A DNA stretch of 64,000 bases from an uncultured bacterium (GCA_943788505.1 CALSQR010000002.1:633213-697212); one strand, 5' to 3'. Counted from the stretch's first letter, positions 53,738-63,146 are shown. The notes: generated by a model not told the origin, from the sequence alone. Program-made: numbers and translations.

Positions 53738-54403
53738 ATGACGCGACCCGCCATTATCGGCCTTGCCGGCGGTTCCGGCTCCGGAAAAAGCACCATACTG
53801 CGACGACTCCTTGAGGATCTGGGTCCCAACAGAGTCTCAGTATTGGAGCACGATGCCTACTATCGCCCGTTGGATGGCTTATCTCTGGAAGAGCGATCCC
53901 GCATCAACTTCGACCACCCGGAATCCCTGGAATCGTCGCTGCTTGTGCACCATGTGGAGTCCCTTTTAAACGGGCAGGCAATCGCTAAGCCGGTTTACGA
54001 CTTCACGCAGCATACGCGGGCAGAGAAAACCATCCGGGTTTCTCCAACACCCATTATCATCGTAGAGGGCATTCTTGTCCTAGCCGAACCTGAGCTTCGG
54101 GAGAAAATGGACATCCGGCTCTTCGTCGACACCGATGATGATATACGGCTAATTCGTCGCATCCGACGAGACATGCAGGAGCGTGGCCGTTCACTGGAGT
54201 CGGTGCTTGATCAGTACGAATCGACCGTTCGCCCCATGCACATTGAGTTCGTAGAGCCATCAAAGCGGCATGCGGACGTGATCATTCCAAGAGGCGGTCA
54301 CAATGAGGTAGCTTTCGAAATGGTGTTGGCCAGAATCCTTTCTATATCCTACGAACACCGACTGGAAGACCTGGTCACGCCCCCAGACGAATCAGATCAC
54401 TGA
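53738..54403 (+). CDS. udk: Uridine kinase
   Basis: A 221-residue P-loop kinase phosphorylating uridine and cytidine (pyrimidine salvage). GLAGGSGSGKST is the P-loop (residues 8-19), followed by EHDAYYRPLDGL and NFDHPESLE (substrate), PVYDFTQHTR, VEGILVLAEPELR, VDTDDDIRLIRRIRRD and VEPSKRHADVIIPRGG. Length is normal. The 3' end overlaps the convergent coaX gene by 29 bp. Confidence 0.97.
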   Translation: MTRPAIIGLAGGSGSGKSTILRRLLEDLGPNRVSVLEHDAYYRPLDGLSLEERSRINFDHPESLESSLLVHHVESLLNGQAIAKPVYDFTQHTRAEKTIRVSPTPIIIVEGILVLAEPELREKMDIRLFVDTDDDIRLIRRIRRDMQERGRSLESVLDQYESTVRPMHIEFVEPSKRHADVIIPRGGHNEVAFEMVLARILSISYEHRLEDLVTPPDESDH

Positions 54404-55145
54404 TCCCTTTCAGCACAAGATGGCGGTCGAAGGCCCAGTCGACGCGCATTTCTTCGTTGATCCAAGCACCCCAGCCGCCGGTTGTAACGACGCGGAATGG
54501 GCATCCGTTTTCTTCTCCAATGCGGTAGACCATCCCACGTACCGCATCGAGTGTTCCATATAGAATGCCAGATTGCAATGCCTCTACCGTGCTTCGCCCC
54601 ATTGCGTGAGTAGGCAAAACCAGCTCAACTGGAGGCAGCTGCGCCGTGCCACTCTTGAGAGCGTCACGTATCAACCCCGGTCCCGCGGCTATAACACCTC
54701 CGGGATAGGTGCCATCTGGTAGAATAACCTCATAGTTGATGGCTGTACCGGCATCAATTACGATGACGCCGCACTGCTCAGGTTCTCCATGGCGCATCCA
54801 CCCAGCCACAGCAACCGCTATACGGTCATGCCCCATTGTGTGAGGGGTGTGGTAGGTCAACTTGATGGGAAGACTTGACTCGCTATCGAAAAAGGTCAGC
54901 TTGGCGCTACAAACATTGCGTACTGAATCCTCCCATAGCCTGCTCTGAACTGGTACAACGGATACGCCTCCGGCTCGAGAAACAGCATGATTGCCTACGA
55001 ACTCTCGTAATTCCGCGTCATGATGAGAGCCATGTTCAAGCCGTGCGGTGCGCACCACTTCCCCGGGCACACGACCAGTACCCGACATCGGATCAAAGAG
55101 TCCGACTTTGGATGAACTGTTTCCTATGTCGATTAGAAGCCACAT
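54375..55145 (-). CDS. coaX: Type III pantothenate kinase
   Basis: A 256-residue ASKHA-fold kinase for the first step of CoA biosynthesis. Signatures: LLIDIGNSSSKVGLFD (phosphate 1), GHDRIAVAVAG, VIDAGTAINYEVI (D-G-T-A), and GGVIAAGPGLIRDAL; also TGGWGAWI. Needs a monovalent cation in characterised members. birA lies 71 bp upstream in the same direction, a common pairing, so they may share a transcript. Confidence 0.95.
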   Translation of the reverse strand: MWLLIDIGNSSSKVGLFDPMSGTGRVPGEVVRTARLEHGSHHDAELREFVGNHAVSRAGGVSVVPVQSRLWEDSVRNVCSAKLTFFDSESSLPIKLTYHTPHTMGHDRIAVAVAGWMRHGEPEQCGVIVIDAGTAINYEVILPDGTYPGGVIAAGPGLIRDALKSGTAQLPPVELVLPTHAMGRSTVEALQSGILYGTLDAVRGMVYRIGEENGCPFRVVTTGGWGAWINEEMRVDWAFDRHLVLKGISDLIRLGA

Positions 55146-55216
55146 GGGACGCTGATTTGATGGGGCCCGAGAAGATACTCGATGCCTGACTGGGATAATG
55201 GCACGGAATGAATCGG

Positions 55217-56002
55217 TTATTGCCTCCTCAGCGTCACGTCTCCTGCAAAAAGTGTTTCTCGCCCCTTACTGGAGCGGACCAAAAGAGCGCCGTCGTCACT
55301 GACTCCTTCGACAGAAACAATTCGACCATCTTCGAGCACAGCTTCTTCGCCGACCCAAGCGAGATGATCCCGATATGAGGTCATGAACTTCTCTTTATCC
55401 AAGAGTGCGACCGATGCTTCTAGTGCATCCATCAACCGGATATATACCTCGGCGCGATCAACTGGGCGGCCCAATTCCAGAAACAGCGAGGTCGGTTCGG
55501 AAGCATACGATTCGGAAAAGTCTACTTGATTGACGTTCAAGCCGACTCCCACGAGATACACCCCTTCGCTAGGCGACTCAACGAGGATACCCGCCACCTT
55601 GCACCCGCCAATTAGAACATCATTCGGCCACTTTATCATCGGCCGTTCGCTTTCATCATCTGCCATAGAAAGCACGTTTGCTGCCACTTGTCGGACAGCC
55701 AGTGCGGCCGCTAGTGGAATGCGTGCTGGAAAACGTACTGTGCGCCGTAGCACAACTGTCAGTAATAAATTCTGGCCGGGTTGTGACCACCAAGTCCGGC
55801 TGAATCGACCTCGCCCGCTATGCTGATAATCAGCAATGACGACCAACCCATCTTCCGCTCCTTCGGACACCATTTCTCTTGCGACACGATTCGTCGAGTC
55901 ACACTCTGACAAATGGATGACTCGGCTGCCAAGCCCAGGCCCTTTGACATGGAATGGAGAGTCCTTGCGATGATCAGGATGGGATGGAAACTCGATTGCC
56001 AC
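55217..56002 (-). CDS. birA: Biotin--[acetyl-CoA-carboxylase] ligase
   Basis: A 261-residue enzyme that activates biotin with ATP and attaches it to the carboxylase carrier protein. Blocks: SECDSTNRVAREM, YQHSGRGRFSRTWWSQPGQNLLLTVVLRR (biotinyl-AMP loop), KWPNDVLIGGCKVAGILVE (catalytic Lys). A C-terminal SH3-like domain (EEAVLEDGRIVSVEGVSDDGALLV) is present. No N-terminal HTH, so it is not a repressor. Confidence 0.96.
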   Translation of the reverse strand: MAIEFPSHPDHRKDSPFHVKGPGLGSRVIHLSECDSTNRVAREMVSEGAEDGLVVIADYQHSGRGRFSRTWWSQPGQNLLLTVVLRRTVRFPARIPLAAALAVRQVAANVLSMADDESERPMIKWPNDVLIGGCKVAGILVESPSEGVYLVGVGLNVNQVDFSESYASEPTSLFLELGRPVDRAEVYIRLMDALEASVALLDKEKFMTSYRDHLAWVGEEAVLEDGRIVSVEGVSDDGALLVRSSKGRETLFAGDVTLRRQ

Positions 56003-56182
56003 GGAAGCGAATGTTCGAAAAGATAAAATGATAGAGGGATGGACGTAGAAGCCGGGTTCTGACCTACCTTAAAAATAGACAGTCCGTGTCCAATCTGCCC
56101 GAAAAAGCACACACCCCGTGAATACAACCTCCCGAATCATGTGGACTGGACACGAGGAATGATTCTTGCGTACTCTTACGAC

Positions 56183-56836
56183 ATGATTCGCTTCTTCATT
56201 TTGCTTCTTACATGCTCTCTTGCAGTCGGGGCCCATGCCCAAGATTTCAGGCCGCCCGAATTGAACGTTCAATTTCATCGGGCACGAACGGCGTGGAGCA
56301 CAGGCAATAGCCTGCTTGAGGCCAAGGCGCGTATTGATAGGGTTCTAGCCGCGCTGCCTGAAGATGTGGAAGCATTGAAGCTTCGTTCATCCATCCTTGC
56401 CGACCTTGGCCGCGATGACACAGCTTTTCTGGATGCTGCTGAGGCTGTAAAACTGGCGCCCGAAGACGGTGAAGCCCATCTTCTATTATGCGAATCCGCC
56501 GCCCGTCTTGACGATATACCCAAAGCCGATCAGGCATTAGAGACTGCCAGCAACCTGTTTTTGGATGGTATGGACCAGTATGTCCGACTCTCAGCATGTG
56601 CTTCTTCCATAGGGGCGCATACCAGGTCGGAGTCTCTCGCGCGCGTTGCTGTAGCCCAGGATGGCTCAGACCCAAGGGGGCATGTTCAATTAGCGCGGGC
56701 ATTTTTACAGGCGGGGCGGGGCGTGGATGCTCGAGCCGTTCTTGACCGCATGGTAGCTGAAAACTTACTCCCCATGCGAGCTGTCCTTGCAGATTCTCAG
56801 TTGGCTCAGTTGTACCGCGACGACAGCGATCAGTAA
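56183..56836 (+). CDS. Exported TPR-repeat protein
   Basis: A 217-residue protein. Signal peptide MIRFFILLLTCSLAVGAHAQ starts at ATG 56183. The rest is made of about four tetratricopeptide-like helical pairs (LPEDVEALKLRSSILADLGRDD, LAPEDGEAHLLLCESAARLDD, DPRGHVQLARAFLQAGR). TPR proteins are protein-protein adaptors. It is probably periplasmic; partner unknown. Its 3' end is 19 bp from the convergent lipoprotein gene. Confidence 0.85.
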   Translation: MIRFFILLLTCSLAVGAHAQDFRPPELNVQFHRARTAWSTGNSLLEAKARIDRVLAALPEDVEALKLRSSILADLGRDDTAFLDAAEAVKLAPEDGEAHLLLCESAARLDDIPKADQALETASNLFLDGMDQYVRLSACASSIGAHTRSESLARVAVAQDGSDPRGHVQLARAFLQAGRGVDARAVLDRMVAENLLPMRAVLADSQLAQLYRDDSDQ

Positions 56837-56855
56837 GACCGACCCTCGAGCTCAA

Positions 56856-57650
56856 TCACGGAAGAATGCGACGGTGGTCGGTGTACGTCGAAACCGTTCG
56901 AATCAGGTACGACCCCTTGAAAGGCGTCATAATCTTTGTTTGAAACCGCGTATTCCGAGGGACTAGTTCTCCGCCCACAAGCTGGATATGCATATAGAAC
57001 GTGCTCTCCTCACGAAATAGTAACCCCAGATCGATTCGCTCGAGATACATGGCAACAAGATCACGGGAGGATTGGTCGACGTAATATCTGACCTTTCTGA
57101 CATTCAGTCCATCAGCCACATCGGGTTTTGCTCGAACCTCAACGATCATTGCTGAACGATCCCACAGCAGCGTATCTCCCATCATTCGGAAAGAGTATTT
57201 GTCCTTATTCCTAGGATTTAAATACACCGGGTCTTCCCCCAAAAGCCACGGCACCAGATCAACTGGATCAGGATTATCCACGTTTTCCGACACGAACTGG
57301 TTGAAGAAGCCAAAATCAAACGCTCCCGCGGAGTCAGACTGCGTGACCGTCATCAAGCGACCATCGGGACCTGACTGGGCTTCGATGTCGTGTTCCATAT
57401 ACGCGATCAGGAAGTCGTCCCCATCATACTGCTCCGTTCGCAAGTATCGGGCATACTCATACTGCTCTAGTCGTTCGAACGCCGTCCTCATGGATTCCTG
57501 ATTGACCGTGCCGATGAAGGCGACGATTGAATCTCGCTCGGCTGCCTCAATAGGCCCAGCTGGTGCCACACTACTCCGGGAGCAGCCGCCGACTATTCCC
57601 AGTAGCAAGAGCCACAGTAAGGAAACGTGAAACAGGGGCGGACGGGACAT
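56856..57650 (-). CDS. Lipoprotein of unknown function
   Basis: A 264-residue lipoprotein (lipobox VGGC, Cys about 23). Mature part is beta-rich after a helical start (RDSIVAFIGTVNQESMRTAFERLEQYEYARY), a pattern loosely like LolA/outer-membrane-lipoprotein-sorting domains (DLVAMYLERIDLGLLFREES, NTRFQTKIMTPFKGSYLIRTVST). Not enough to assign the family. Divergent from the inositol-phosphatase gene across a 91-bp spacer that holds a palindrome. Confidence 0.72.
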   Translation of the reverse strand: MSRPPLFHVSLLWLLLLGIVGGCSRSSVAPAGPIEAAERDSIVAFIGTVNQESMRTAFERLEQYEYARYLRTEQYDGDDFLIAYMEHDIEAQSGPDGRLMTVTQSDSAGAFDFGFFNQFVSENVDNPDPVDLVPWLLGEDPVYLNPRNKDKYSFRMMGDTLLWDRSAMIVEVRAKPDVADGLNVRKVRYYVDQSSRDLVAMYLERIDLGLLFREESTFYMHIQLVGGELVPRNTRFQTKIMTPFKGSYLIRTVSTYTDHRRILP

Positions 57651-57692
57651 GAGGCGCTGAACCGGTGCAGTGGAAATGGGTAGACAAGCGTA

Positions 57693-57717
57693 CCAATGGC
57701 GGATGATACGCCATTGG
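57693..57717. promoter_or_regulatory. Perfect 9-bp inverted repeat between divergent genes
   Basis: CCAATGGCG (57693-57701) and CGCCATTGG (57709-57717) flank a 7-nt GATGATA spacer. Total 25 bp, about 43 bp from the lipoprotein start and 25 bp from the phosphatase start. Shape and place suit a dimeric regulator site; a hairpin acting in the phosphatase leader is the alternative. Confidence 0.55.
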
Positions 57718-57741
57718 ACCTAGCACGATCCACTCGAATCT

Positions 57742-58617
57742 ATGTCTTCGACTTCAAGCCCTCGTCATAATACCATTCCTGACTTCGCTACTTTGACACA
57801 AGCGCGGGATATCGCCTTGGAAGCCGCGGGTCGAGCGGCGTCCTTCATTCAGGCGCAGCGCGGGCGTCCTGAAGCGCAGGATATCCAGGACAAAGGCCTA
57901 AATGACTTTGCTACTTTTGTTGATGAAGGGGCCCAACAGCTCATTATTGCATCCATTCGATCGGCTTTTTCGGATCACGCTATTCTGGCCGAAGAAGGCT
58001 TCGAGGACAGCTCGCGATCGCTCGCCGACATCGACGGCTGGCTCTGGATCATCGACCCTTTAGACGGTACCACGAATTTTCTCCATGGCATACCCCATTA
58101 TGGAGTTTCTATTGGATTGCAGCATAACGGAACGACGGTTCTGGGTGTTGTCCGGGATGTGTGCCGCGGCGAGACCTTTCATGCAATTCGTGGCGCCGGT
58201 GCATTTCAAGACGGCCTGCCGTGCCATGTCAGTAAGGCGGCGCGCCTGTCAGATTCCCTGATCACAACCGGCTTTCCGTACAAACAATTCGACTACCTAG
58301 ACGGATATACCGATTGTATTCGCCGTTTTTGGCAGGATAGCCGAGGTGTCAGACGACCTGGATCCGCGTCCTTGGACCTAGCCTGGGTCGCTTGCGGACG
58401 GTTCGAAGGGTTTTTCGAGCAGGGACTCATGCCGTGGGACGTATCGGCTGGCGCCCTCATTGTAGAAGAAGCCGGGGGACGTTACACGGATTTTTATGGG
58501 CGCTCGCCCGGACCTGACAGTTCCACCCTCGGATCCGAAATCGTGGCATCAAATGCATTGATTCACGATGAAATGATTGCTCGACTTGGCCCTCTTCGGC
58601 ATCCCGATGCCGTTTGA
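57742..58617 (+). CDS. Inositol monophosphatase-family phosphatase
   Basis: A 291-residue Mg-dependent phosphatase. Motif 1 WIIDPLDGTTNFLHG (about 102-116), metal Glu in LAEEGF (about 90), and motif 2 WDVSAGALIVEEAGG (about 233). Members act on inositol-1-phosphate, histidinol phosphate or PAP; the sequence does not decide. No signal peptide. Next gene, fabI, starts 67 bp later. Confidence 0.93.
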   Translation: MSSTSSPRHNTIPDFATLTQARDIALEAAGRAASFIQAQRGRPEAQDIQDKGLNDFATFVDEGAQQLIIASIRSAFSDHAILAEEGFEDSSRSLADIDGWLWIIDPLDGTTNFLHGIPHYGVSIGLQHNGTTVLGVVRDVCRGETFHAIRGAGAFQDGLPCHVSKAARLSDSLITTGFPYKQFDYLDGYTDCIRRFWQDSRGVRRPGSASLDLAWVACGRFEGFFEQGLMPWDVSAGALIVEEAGGRYTDFYGRSPGPDSSTLGSEIVASNALIHDEMIARLGPLRHPDAV

Positions 58618-58683
58618 ATCCCCAGACTTCGCTACCTTTCACTCAATAAAATTTTTTTAGCTCACCATCAGCCCCTGCCAATC

Positions 58684-59502
58684 ATGAGCGGACACGGTCT
58701 CCTCAACGGAAAAAAAGGTGTCATTTTTGGCGCCCTCAACGACAGCAGTATCGCATGGAAAATCGCTGAGGCGGTCCATCGCGAAGGCGGAGAATTCATC
58801 CTGTCCAATGCCCCTGTTGCCAAACGACTGGGCGGACTCGATGAGCTTGCCGACAAAACGGGCGCCAAGATCGTCTGGGCGGACGCAACCAGCGAAGAAG
58901 ATCTGAACACGCTGTTCAGTGAGGCCAAGGCGGCCTATGGAGGCATTGACTTCATTGTTCACTCCATCGGAATGGGGATGAATGTTCGCAAGAATCGTGC
59001 GTACGAAGACATCAATTACGAGTGGTACAAAAAATCCCTCGACATTTCGGCCATGAGCCTCCATCGTGCCATTCATGCTGCGACAGAAACGGGCGCCTTG
59101 AAAGACGGTAGCTCAATCATAACACTGTCGTATATCGGAGCGCAGCGCACTTTTTCGAAGTACTCGGAAATGGGTGACGCCAAAGCACTGCTTGAAAGTA
59201 TTGTTCGATCCTACGGATATCGACTCGGCAAACGCGGCATTCGGATCAACTCGATCTCACAGAGCCCGACTATGACTACTGCCGGTGGCGGCATTACCGG
59301 ATTCGACGGCATGTTCAAGTTCGCAGAAAGCGTTGCCCCCCTCGGCAATGCAGACGCCGCTTCTTGTGCTGATTACACGGTATCAATGCTTAGCGACCTG
59401 ACGCGAATGGTCACGATGCAGAATCTATTCCACGACGGTGGCTTCAGCACAATGGGTATCTCGGACGAGTTGATCGAAGACCTCGCGAAGGCATACAGCT
59501 GA
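58684..59502 (+). CDS. fabI: Enoyl-[acyl-carrier-protein] reductase [NADH]
   Basis: A 272-residue SDR-fold enzyme for the last step of fatty-acid elongation. GVIFGALNDSSIAW is the divergent FabI cofactor loop (typical G-x5-SIAW), DFIVHSIGMG and TLSYIGAQR follow; catalytic Tyr and Lys are in YSEMGDAK (about 160 and 167), and PTMTTAGGGITGF is the substrate loop. Conserved FabI Tyr in IGAQRTFSKYSE context. Target of triclosan in other species. Confidence 0.95.
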   Translation: MSGHGLLNGKKGVIFGALNDSSIAWKIAEAVHREGGEFILSNAPVAKRLGGLDELADKTGAKIVWADATSEEDLNTLFSEAKAAYGGIDFIVHSIGMGMNVRKNRAYEDINYEWYKKSLDISAMSLHRAIHAATETGALKDGSSIITLSYIGAQRTFSKYSEMGDAKALLESIVRSYGYRLGKRGIRINSISQSPTMTTAGGGITGFDGMFKFAESVAPLGNADAASCADYTVSMLSDLTRMVTMQNLFHDGGFSTMGISDELIEDLAKAYS

Positions 59503-59513
59503 GCACTTCTAGC

Positions 59514-60239
59514 ATGATCCGCCTTTTTGTTGCAGACATCGATGGATGTCTGGCTATGCCATACGAGCCGTTCCGTCTAGACCGAATGCAGGAACTGGCC
59601 AAGCTGATCGCTCGGCCGGACACTCCTGATTTCGCGTTGTGCTCGGGCCGATCCTATGCCTACGTGGAGGCCATCACCCAGCTCTTGGCCCTTTCACAAC
59701 CAGTACTTTTTGAGTCAGGTGGGGGCATGTTTGATGTCACGACCGGCCTATCGAAGCTACACCCTTCGTTTACGCCTGCCGTCCGAAGCGAAGTATTGAT
59801 CATCCGGGAATATCTAGAGCAGCTCATCCGGGCGTATCCGGGGCTTTCTATAGACTATGGAAAGCAAACTCAAGCTGCTCTTGTGGGCGTTGAAGAAAAC
59901 GGCCTTTTCGAAGTTCTAGACCGCATCAAGCCTTGGGTACATGAGCGCTATCCTCAGCACCATACGTTCCATACGCACATCAGCATAGACGTTGTGCCCG
60001 AAGGACTGACCAAAGCTGAAGGACTTGCGTGGCTTGGTGATACTCTCGATCTGGAAGTATCTGAAATGGCGTATATCGGTGACTCAGATGGGGATTGGGG
60101 GGCTCTCGCCGTTTGTGGCCACTCCTTTGCCCCTTCCAACGCCGACCCAATCGTCAAAGAAGCTGTCGATCATGCCAGTGAGTTGCTCGATATCGATTCA
60201 GTGATTGAAGCCTATCTCCTAGTTAGTGAGCTGGTATAA
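59514..60239 (+). CDS. HAD-superfamily phosphatase, class IIB
   Basis: A 241-residue hydrolase. Motif I VADIDGCLAM (nucleophile Asp 8, acid Asp 10), motif II ALCSGRSYAY, Lys in GLTKAEGLAWL, motif III AYIGDSDGDWGALAV; the C2B cap lies between. Members include phosphoglycolate, sucrose-phosphate and mannosyl-3-phosphoglycerate phosphatases; substrate unknown. ATG 59514 is 11 bp after fabI, so it is probably cotranscribed with it. Confidence 0.9.
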   Translation: MIRLFVADIDGCLAMPYEPFRLDRMQELAKLIARPDTPDFALCSGRSYAYVEAITQLLALSQPVLFESGGGMFDVTTGLSKLHPSFTPAVRSEVLIIREYLEQLIRAYPGLSIDYGKQTQAALVGVEENGLFEVLDRIKPWVHERYPQHHTFHTHISIDVVPEGLTKAEGLAWLGDTLDLEVSEMAYIGDSDGDWGALAVCGHSFAPSNADPIVKEAVDHASELLDIDSVIEAYLLVSELV

Positions 60240-60356
60240 CTGGATCCATCCCGCGGATGCGGGGTATGGAAGCTGAACCCACTTCAGATGTATGTGAACC
60301 CGCGAATCCCGTACAGATCCGCCTTGAATTACGTTGCGACGTGCTCCGCACGAGCC

Positions 60357-61187
60357 ATGATTACGTCTGCAGCTACAGTCGCAGTTGTGCGATGCGTGCT
60401 CATCTTGTCGATCGTCTTTGGGGGCAGCGCGCAATGGGTGGGGGCGCAGCCGATGCAGCAGGCTTCGAGTACGACCGCCGCATCAAGCGTCGATTTATCA
60501 GGCGAATCGAGAAGCGACATCTACTATACGATCGTAGACCGCGCCACATTGTACCAGGCGTCGGATACCACACGCGCCTACATGAGTTTGCGCCGACGCG
60601 AACCCCTTACCTTTTTGCCAGGCGAAGACCCGGGATGGGAAGGATGGCGACGGGTCCGGACGTTTGATGGGGCAAATGGGGTGATTCGCGCGGAGGATGT
60701 CTCCAATGTCTGGATGCGCATATCTAAAACACGCCAGACCCTCTTTGTATATCGAGGAGCTAACCTCATCGCCAGAATCCCAACCGATCTGGGGTACAAC
60801 TTTTTTTCCGATAAAGAGCGGCGTGGAGGTAACGGAGATCCCGACCATTGGCGAACTCCAGAAGGCGAATTTTTTATCGCATCAAAGAATCCGAATAGTC
60901 AGTTTTATCGCGCCTTCGTGCTGAATTATCCCAATGCGGAAGATGCAGCCCGGGGCTTGGAAGACGGCTTGATTACGCAAGATCAGCATGATCAGATCGT
61001 TGATGCTGAACAGCGCTACGGCATACCACCTATGAATACTGAATTGGGTGGGTGGATTGAAATCCATGGCAACGGAACCGGACAGCGCAATAATTGGACA
61101 CAAGGGTGTGTCGCCATTCAGGATATTCAGATGGATCGCCTCTGGGACCTGGTCGATGTAGGCACCCCCGTATTGATTGACCCATGA
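60357..61187 (+). CDS. L,D-transpeptidase (YkuD family)
   Basis: A 276-residue exported enzyme. Signal peptide from ATG 60357 (MITSAATVAVVRCVLILSIVF); the frame is open to 60288. YkuD domain about residues 120-275: VWMRISKTRQTLFVY, RTPEGEFFIASKNPNSQFY, then the catalytic block IEIHGNGTG with NNWTQGCVAI (His about 236, Cys about 250; Thr where Ser is most usual). Such enzymes cross-link or anchor proteins to peptidoglycan. It overlaps the next gene by ATGA. Confidence 0.9.
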   Translation: MITSAATVAVVRCVLILSIVFGGSAQWVGAQPMQQASSTTAASSVDLSGESRSDIYYTIVDRATLYQASDTTRAYMSLRRREPLTFLPGEDPGWEGWRRVRTFDGANGVIRAEDVSNVWMRISKTRQTLFVYRGANLIARIPTDLGYNFFSDKERRGGNGDPDHWRTPEGEFFIASKNPNSQFYRAFVLNYPNAEDAARGLEDGLITQDQHDQIVDAEQRYGIPPMNTELGGWIEIHGNGTGQRNNWTQGCVAIQDIQMDRLWDLVDVGTPVLIDP

Positions 61188-62593
61188 GAGCACCTTTTTT
61201 AGCCGTTTTCACGGCGTTTCTACTGACATCCTTACTGATCCTCCAGCCCTCGGCGGGACAAGATGTAGTAGGTTCGGATCAGGACGCCTTCCCTCATCTT
61301 ACCTTCGATGCAACCCCAGAAGGGCCTGTATTCGTTATTCCCATTTCGGGGATGATTGACAATCCCTTGTCTCGATATGTCGAGCGCGCCCTTGAGGATG
61401 CATCTGCTCGTGGCGCCGGCTTGGTCATTTTTGATGTCGATACGTTCGGTGGGCTTCTAGACGCAGCAGACCAGATTCGAAAAGCACTCCTTGACGTCGA
61501 CGTTCCGACCGTTGCATTCATTGACAAGAATGCCGCCTCGGCTGGCGCTTTGATTTCCTACGCAGCTGATCGCATTGTGATGGTACCTGGAGCATCTATT
61601 GGTGCAGCCACAGTAGTCGAAGGTGTGGGCGGTGAAGCTGCTCCCGACAAGTATCAGAGCTATATGCGCTCCCTGATGCGGGCAACGGCTGAAGCGAATG
61701 GTCGGGATCCTCAAATTGCTGAGGCCATGGTTGATGAGAATCTTGTAGTGGAAGGAGTCAGCGAAGCCGGACAGGTTCTGACTCTATCAACTGGAGAAGC
61801 CATCAAATGGCGCGTGGCCGATGCCGAAATGGAATCCATCGATCAACTACTCGCCTTCTACCGACTGGAGAGTGCGGAGCGCGTTGAGCATCAGCTCAGT
61901 TCTACAGAGCGCCTGTTGCGCTTTTTTGCTTCTCCTGTCGTGCAGTCAATCCTAATGCTGATGATGCTAGGAGGCCTGTATTTCGAGCTTCAGTCCCCAG
62001 GTGTTGGGTTTCCAGGAATGATCGCGCTATTTGGAGCTGCGGTATTTTTCGGTCCGCACTACCTACTTGGGCTCGTCGAGAGCTGGGAAATCCTATTATT
62101 CGCAGTAGGCATAATTCTTTTACTAATTGAGATATTCGTCATTCCTGGATTTGGAATAGTTGGGATTTCAGGCCTCGCCGCTGTCATCGTCGCACTGGGT
62201 GTATCCCTGATCGGCAACATCGGGTTCTCCTTCCCATCAGGTGAGGACATCAGCTCCGCGATACTGACAATGGCGAGCACGATGGTGATGCTGGTCATTC
62301 TGTTGGCCTCAGCGGGTCGATGGCTACCCAAATCGGACCGCTTCGGCCAGCTTGTGCTGACTCCCACTCTTTCGCGAGAAACAGGTCATACATCCGCCGA
62401 TTCTCACGTCGAATGGATTGGCAGGAAGGGAACGGCGCTCACAGCCCTTCGCCCTTCTGGAACCGCTGCGATAGACAATGAGCGGATTGATGTTGTCACA
62501 TCGGGCGAATACATCGAAAAGGGTGAGGCCATTGAGGTTGTCGATGTTCACGGCTCCCGCGTGCGGGTGCGATCGGTGGCGCGGCTCACGTAA
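61184..62593 (+). CDS. NfeD long form, ClpP-class membrane serine protease
   Basis: A 469-residue inner-membrane protein. Signal peptide, then ClpP/SppA-like protease domain (about 40-240): PISGMIDNPLSRYVERAL, VIFDVDTFGG, catalytic Ser in NAASAGALISYAADRI, base Lys in DKYQSYMRSLM. Four or five membrane helices follow (about 255-385) and a C-terminal OB-fold NfeD domain (WIGRKGTALTALRPSGTAAID). These proteins cleave membrane-surface proteins such as stomatin/SPFH partners. ATG is within the transpeptidase stop. Confidence 0.92.
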   Translation: MRAPFLAVFTAFLLTSLLILQPSAGQDVVGSDQDAFPHLTFDATPEGPVFVIPISGMIDNPLSRYVERALEDASARGAGLVIFDVDTFGGLLDAADQIRKALLDVDVPTVAFIDKNAASAGALISYAADRIVMVPGASIGAATVVEGVGGEAAPDKYQSYMRSLMRATAEANGRDPQIAEAMVDENLVVEGVSEAGQVLTLSTGEAIKWRVADAEMESIDQLLAFYRLESAERVEHQLSSTERLLRFFASPVVQSILMLMMLGGLYFELQSPGVGFPGMIALFGAAVFFGPHYLLGLVESWEILLFAVGIILLLIEIFVIPGFGIVGISGLAAVIVALGVSLIGNIGFSFPSGEDISSAILTMASTMVMLVILLASAGRWLPKSDRFGQLVLTPTLSRETGHTSADSHVEWIGRKGTALTALRPSGTAAIDNERIDVVTSGEYIEKGEAIEVVDVHGSRVRVRSVARLT

Positions 62594-62660
62594 CACCTGT
62601 AACATTGGTGTATCTTTACGTAGACCTCTCAATATCCCTGTTCACAAGCTGGACCCCTTT

Positions 62661-63146
62661 GTGCTTCTTCCCATTGCCCTAATAATAGTCGGCGTCCTCC
62701 TGATTATTGCGGAGGTCTACCTGATTCCAGGGATGAATGTGGTGGGCATTTTAGGTGCGTTAATGATGCTCACCGCTGTGGGAATGTCCTACATGAACGC
62801 CGGACTAATAGGCGGGGTTATGGCGATGGCCGGCGCGAGCGTATTGACAGGTGGGGCCCTTTGGTTCCTCTGGAAGTCAGGCGCATGGGAACGTTTTGTA
62901 CTCCGCTCCAGCCTCAAAACCGATGAGTGTCTACTAGCCCGGGAAGGAGAACAACGAGCACGTTATCTGGGAAAACCTGGTATTGCCGTAACTCCGCTGC
63001 GACCAACGGGCGTTGCCGAGATTGACGGGGAACGAATTGAAGTAGTTACCGAAGGCGATTTCATCTCTGCCGGTAGTCGAATAAAAGTCGTCGCGATGGA
63101 TCGCAGGAAGTATTTCGTGCGCATCGCAACCGATGCACCGGACTGA
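62661..63146 (+). CDS. NfeD short form
   Basis: A 161-residue membrane protein: two or three helices (LLPIALIIVGVLLIIAEVYLIPGMNVVGILGALMM, then GVMAMAGASVLTGGALWF) and a C-terminal OB fold (YLGKPGIAVTPLRPTGVAEIDGERIEVVTEG), parallel to the end of the long NfeD just upstream. GTG 62661 is chosen because no ATG follows the end of nfeD in this frame; the open frame overlaps the long nfeD gene back to 62478. A SPFH/stomatin partner gene is not in the window. Confidence 0.82.
   Translation: MLLPIALIIVGVLLIIAEVYLIPGMNVVGILGALMMLTAVGMSYMNAGLIGGVMAMAGASVLTGGALWFLWKSGAWERFVLRSSLKTDECLLAREGEQRARYLGKPGIAVTPLRPTGVAEIDGERIEVVTEGDFISAGSRIKVVAMDRRKYFVRIATDAPD

Noticed and set aside
62478-62660. N-terminal extension of the short NfeD into the long nfeD gene
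   Set aside because: The added residues are Arg/Cys-rich and do not resemble the family; they are the shifted frame of the upstream gene.
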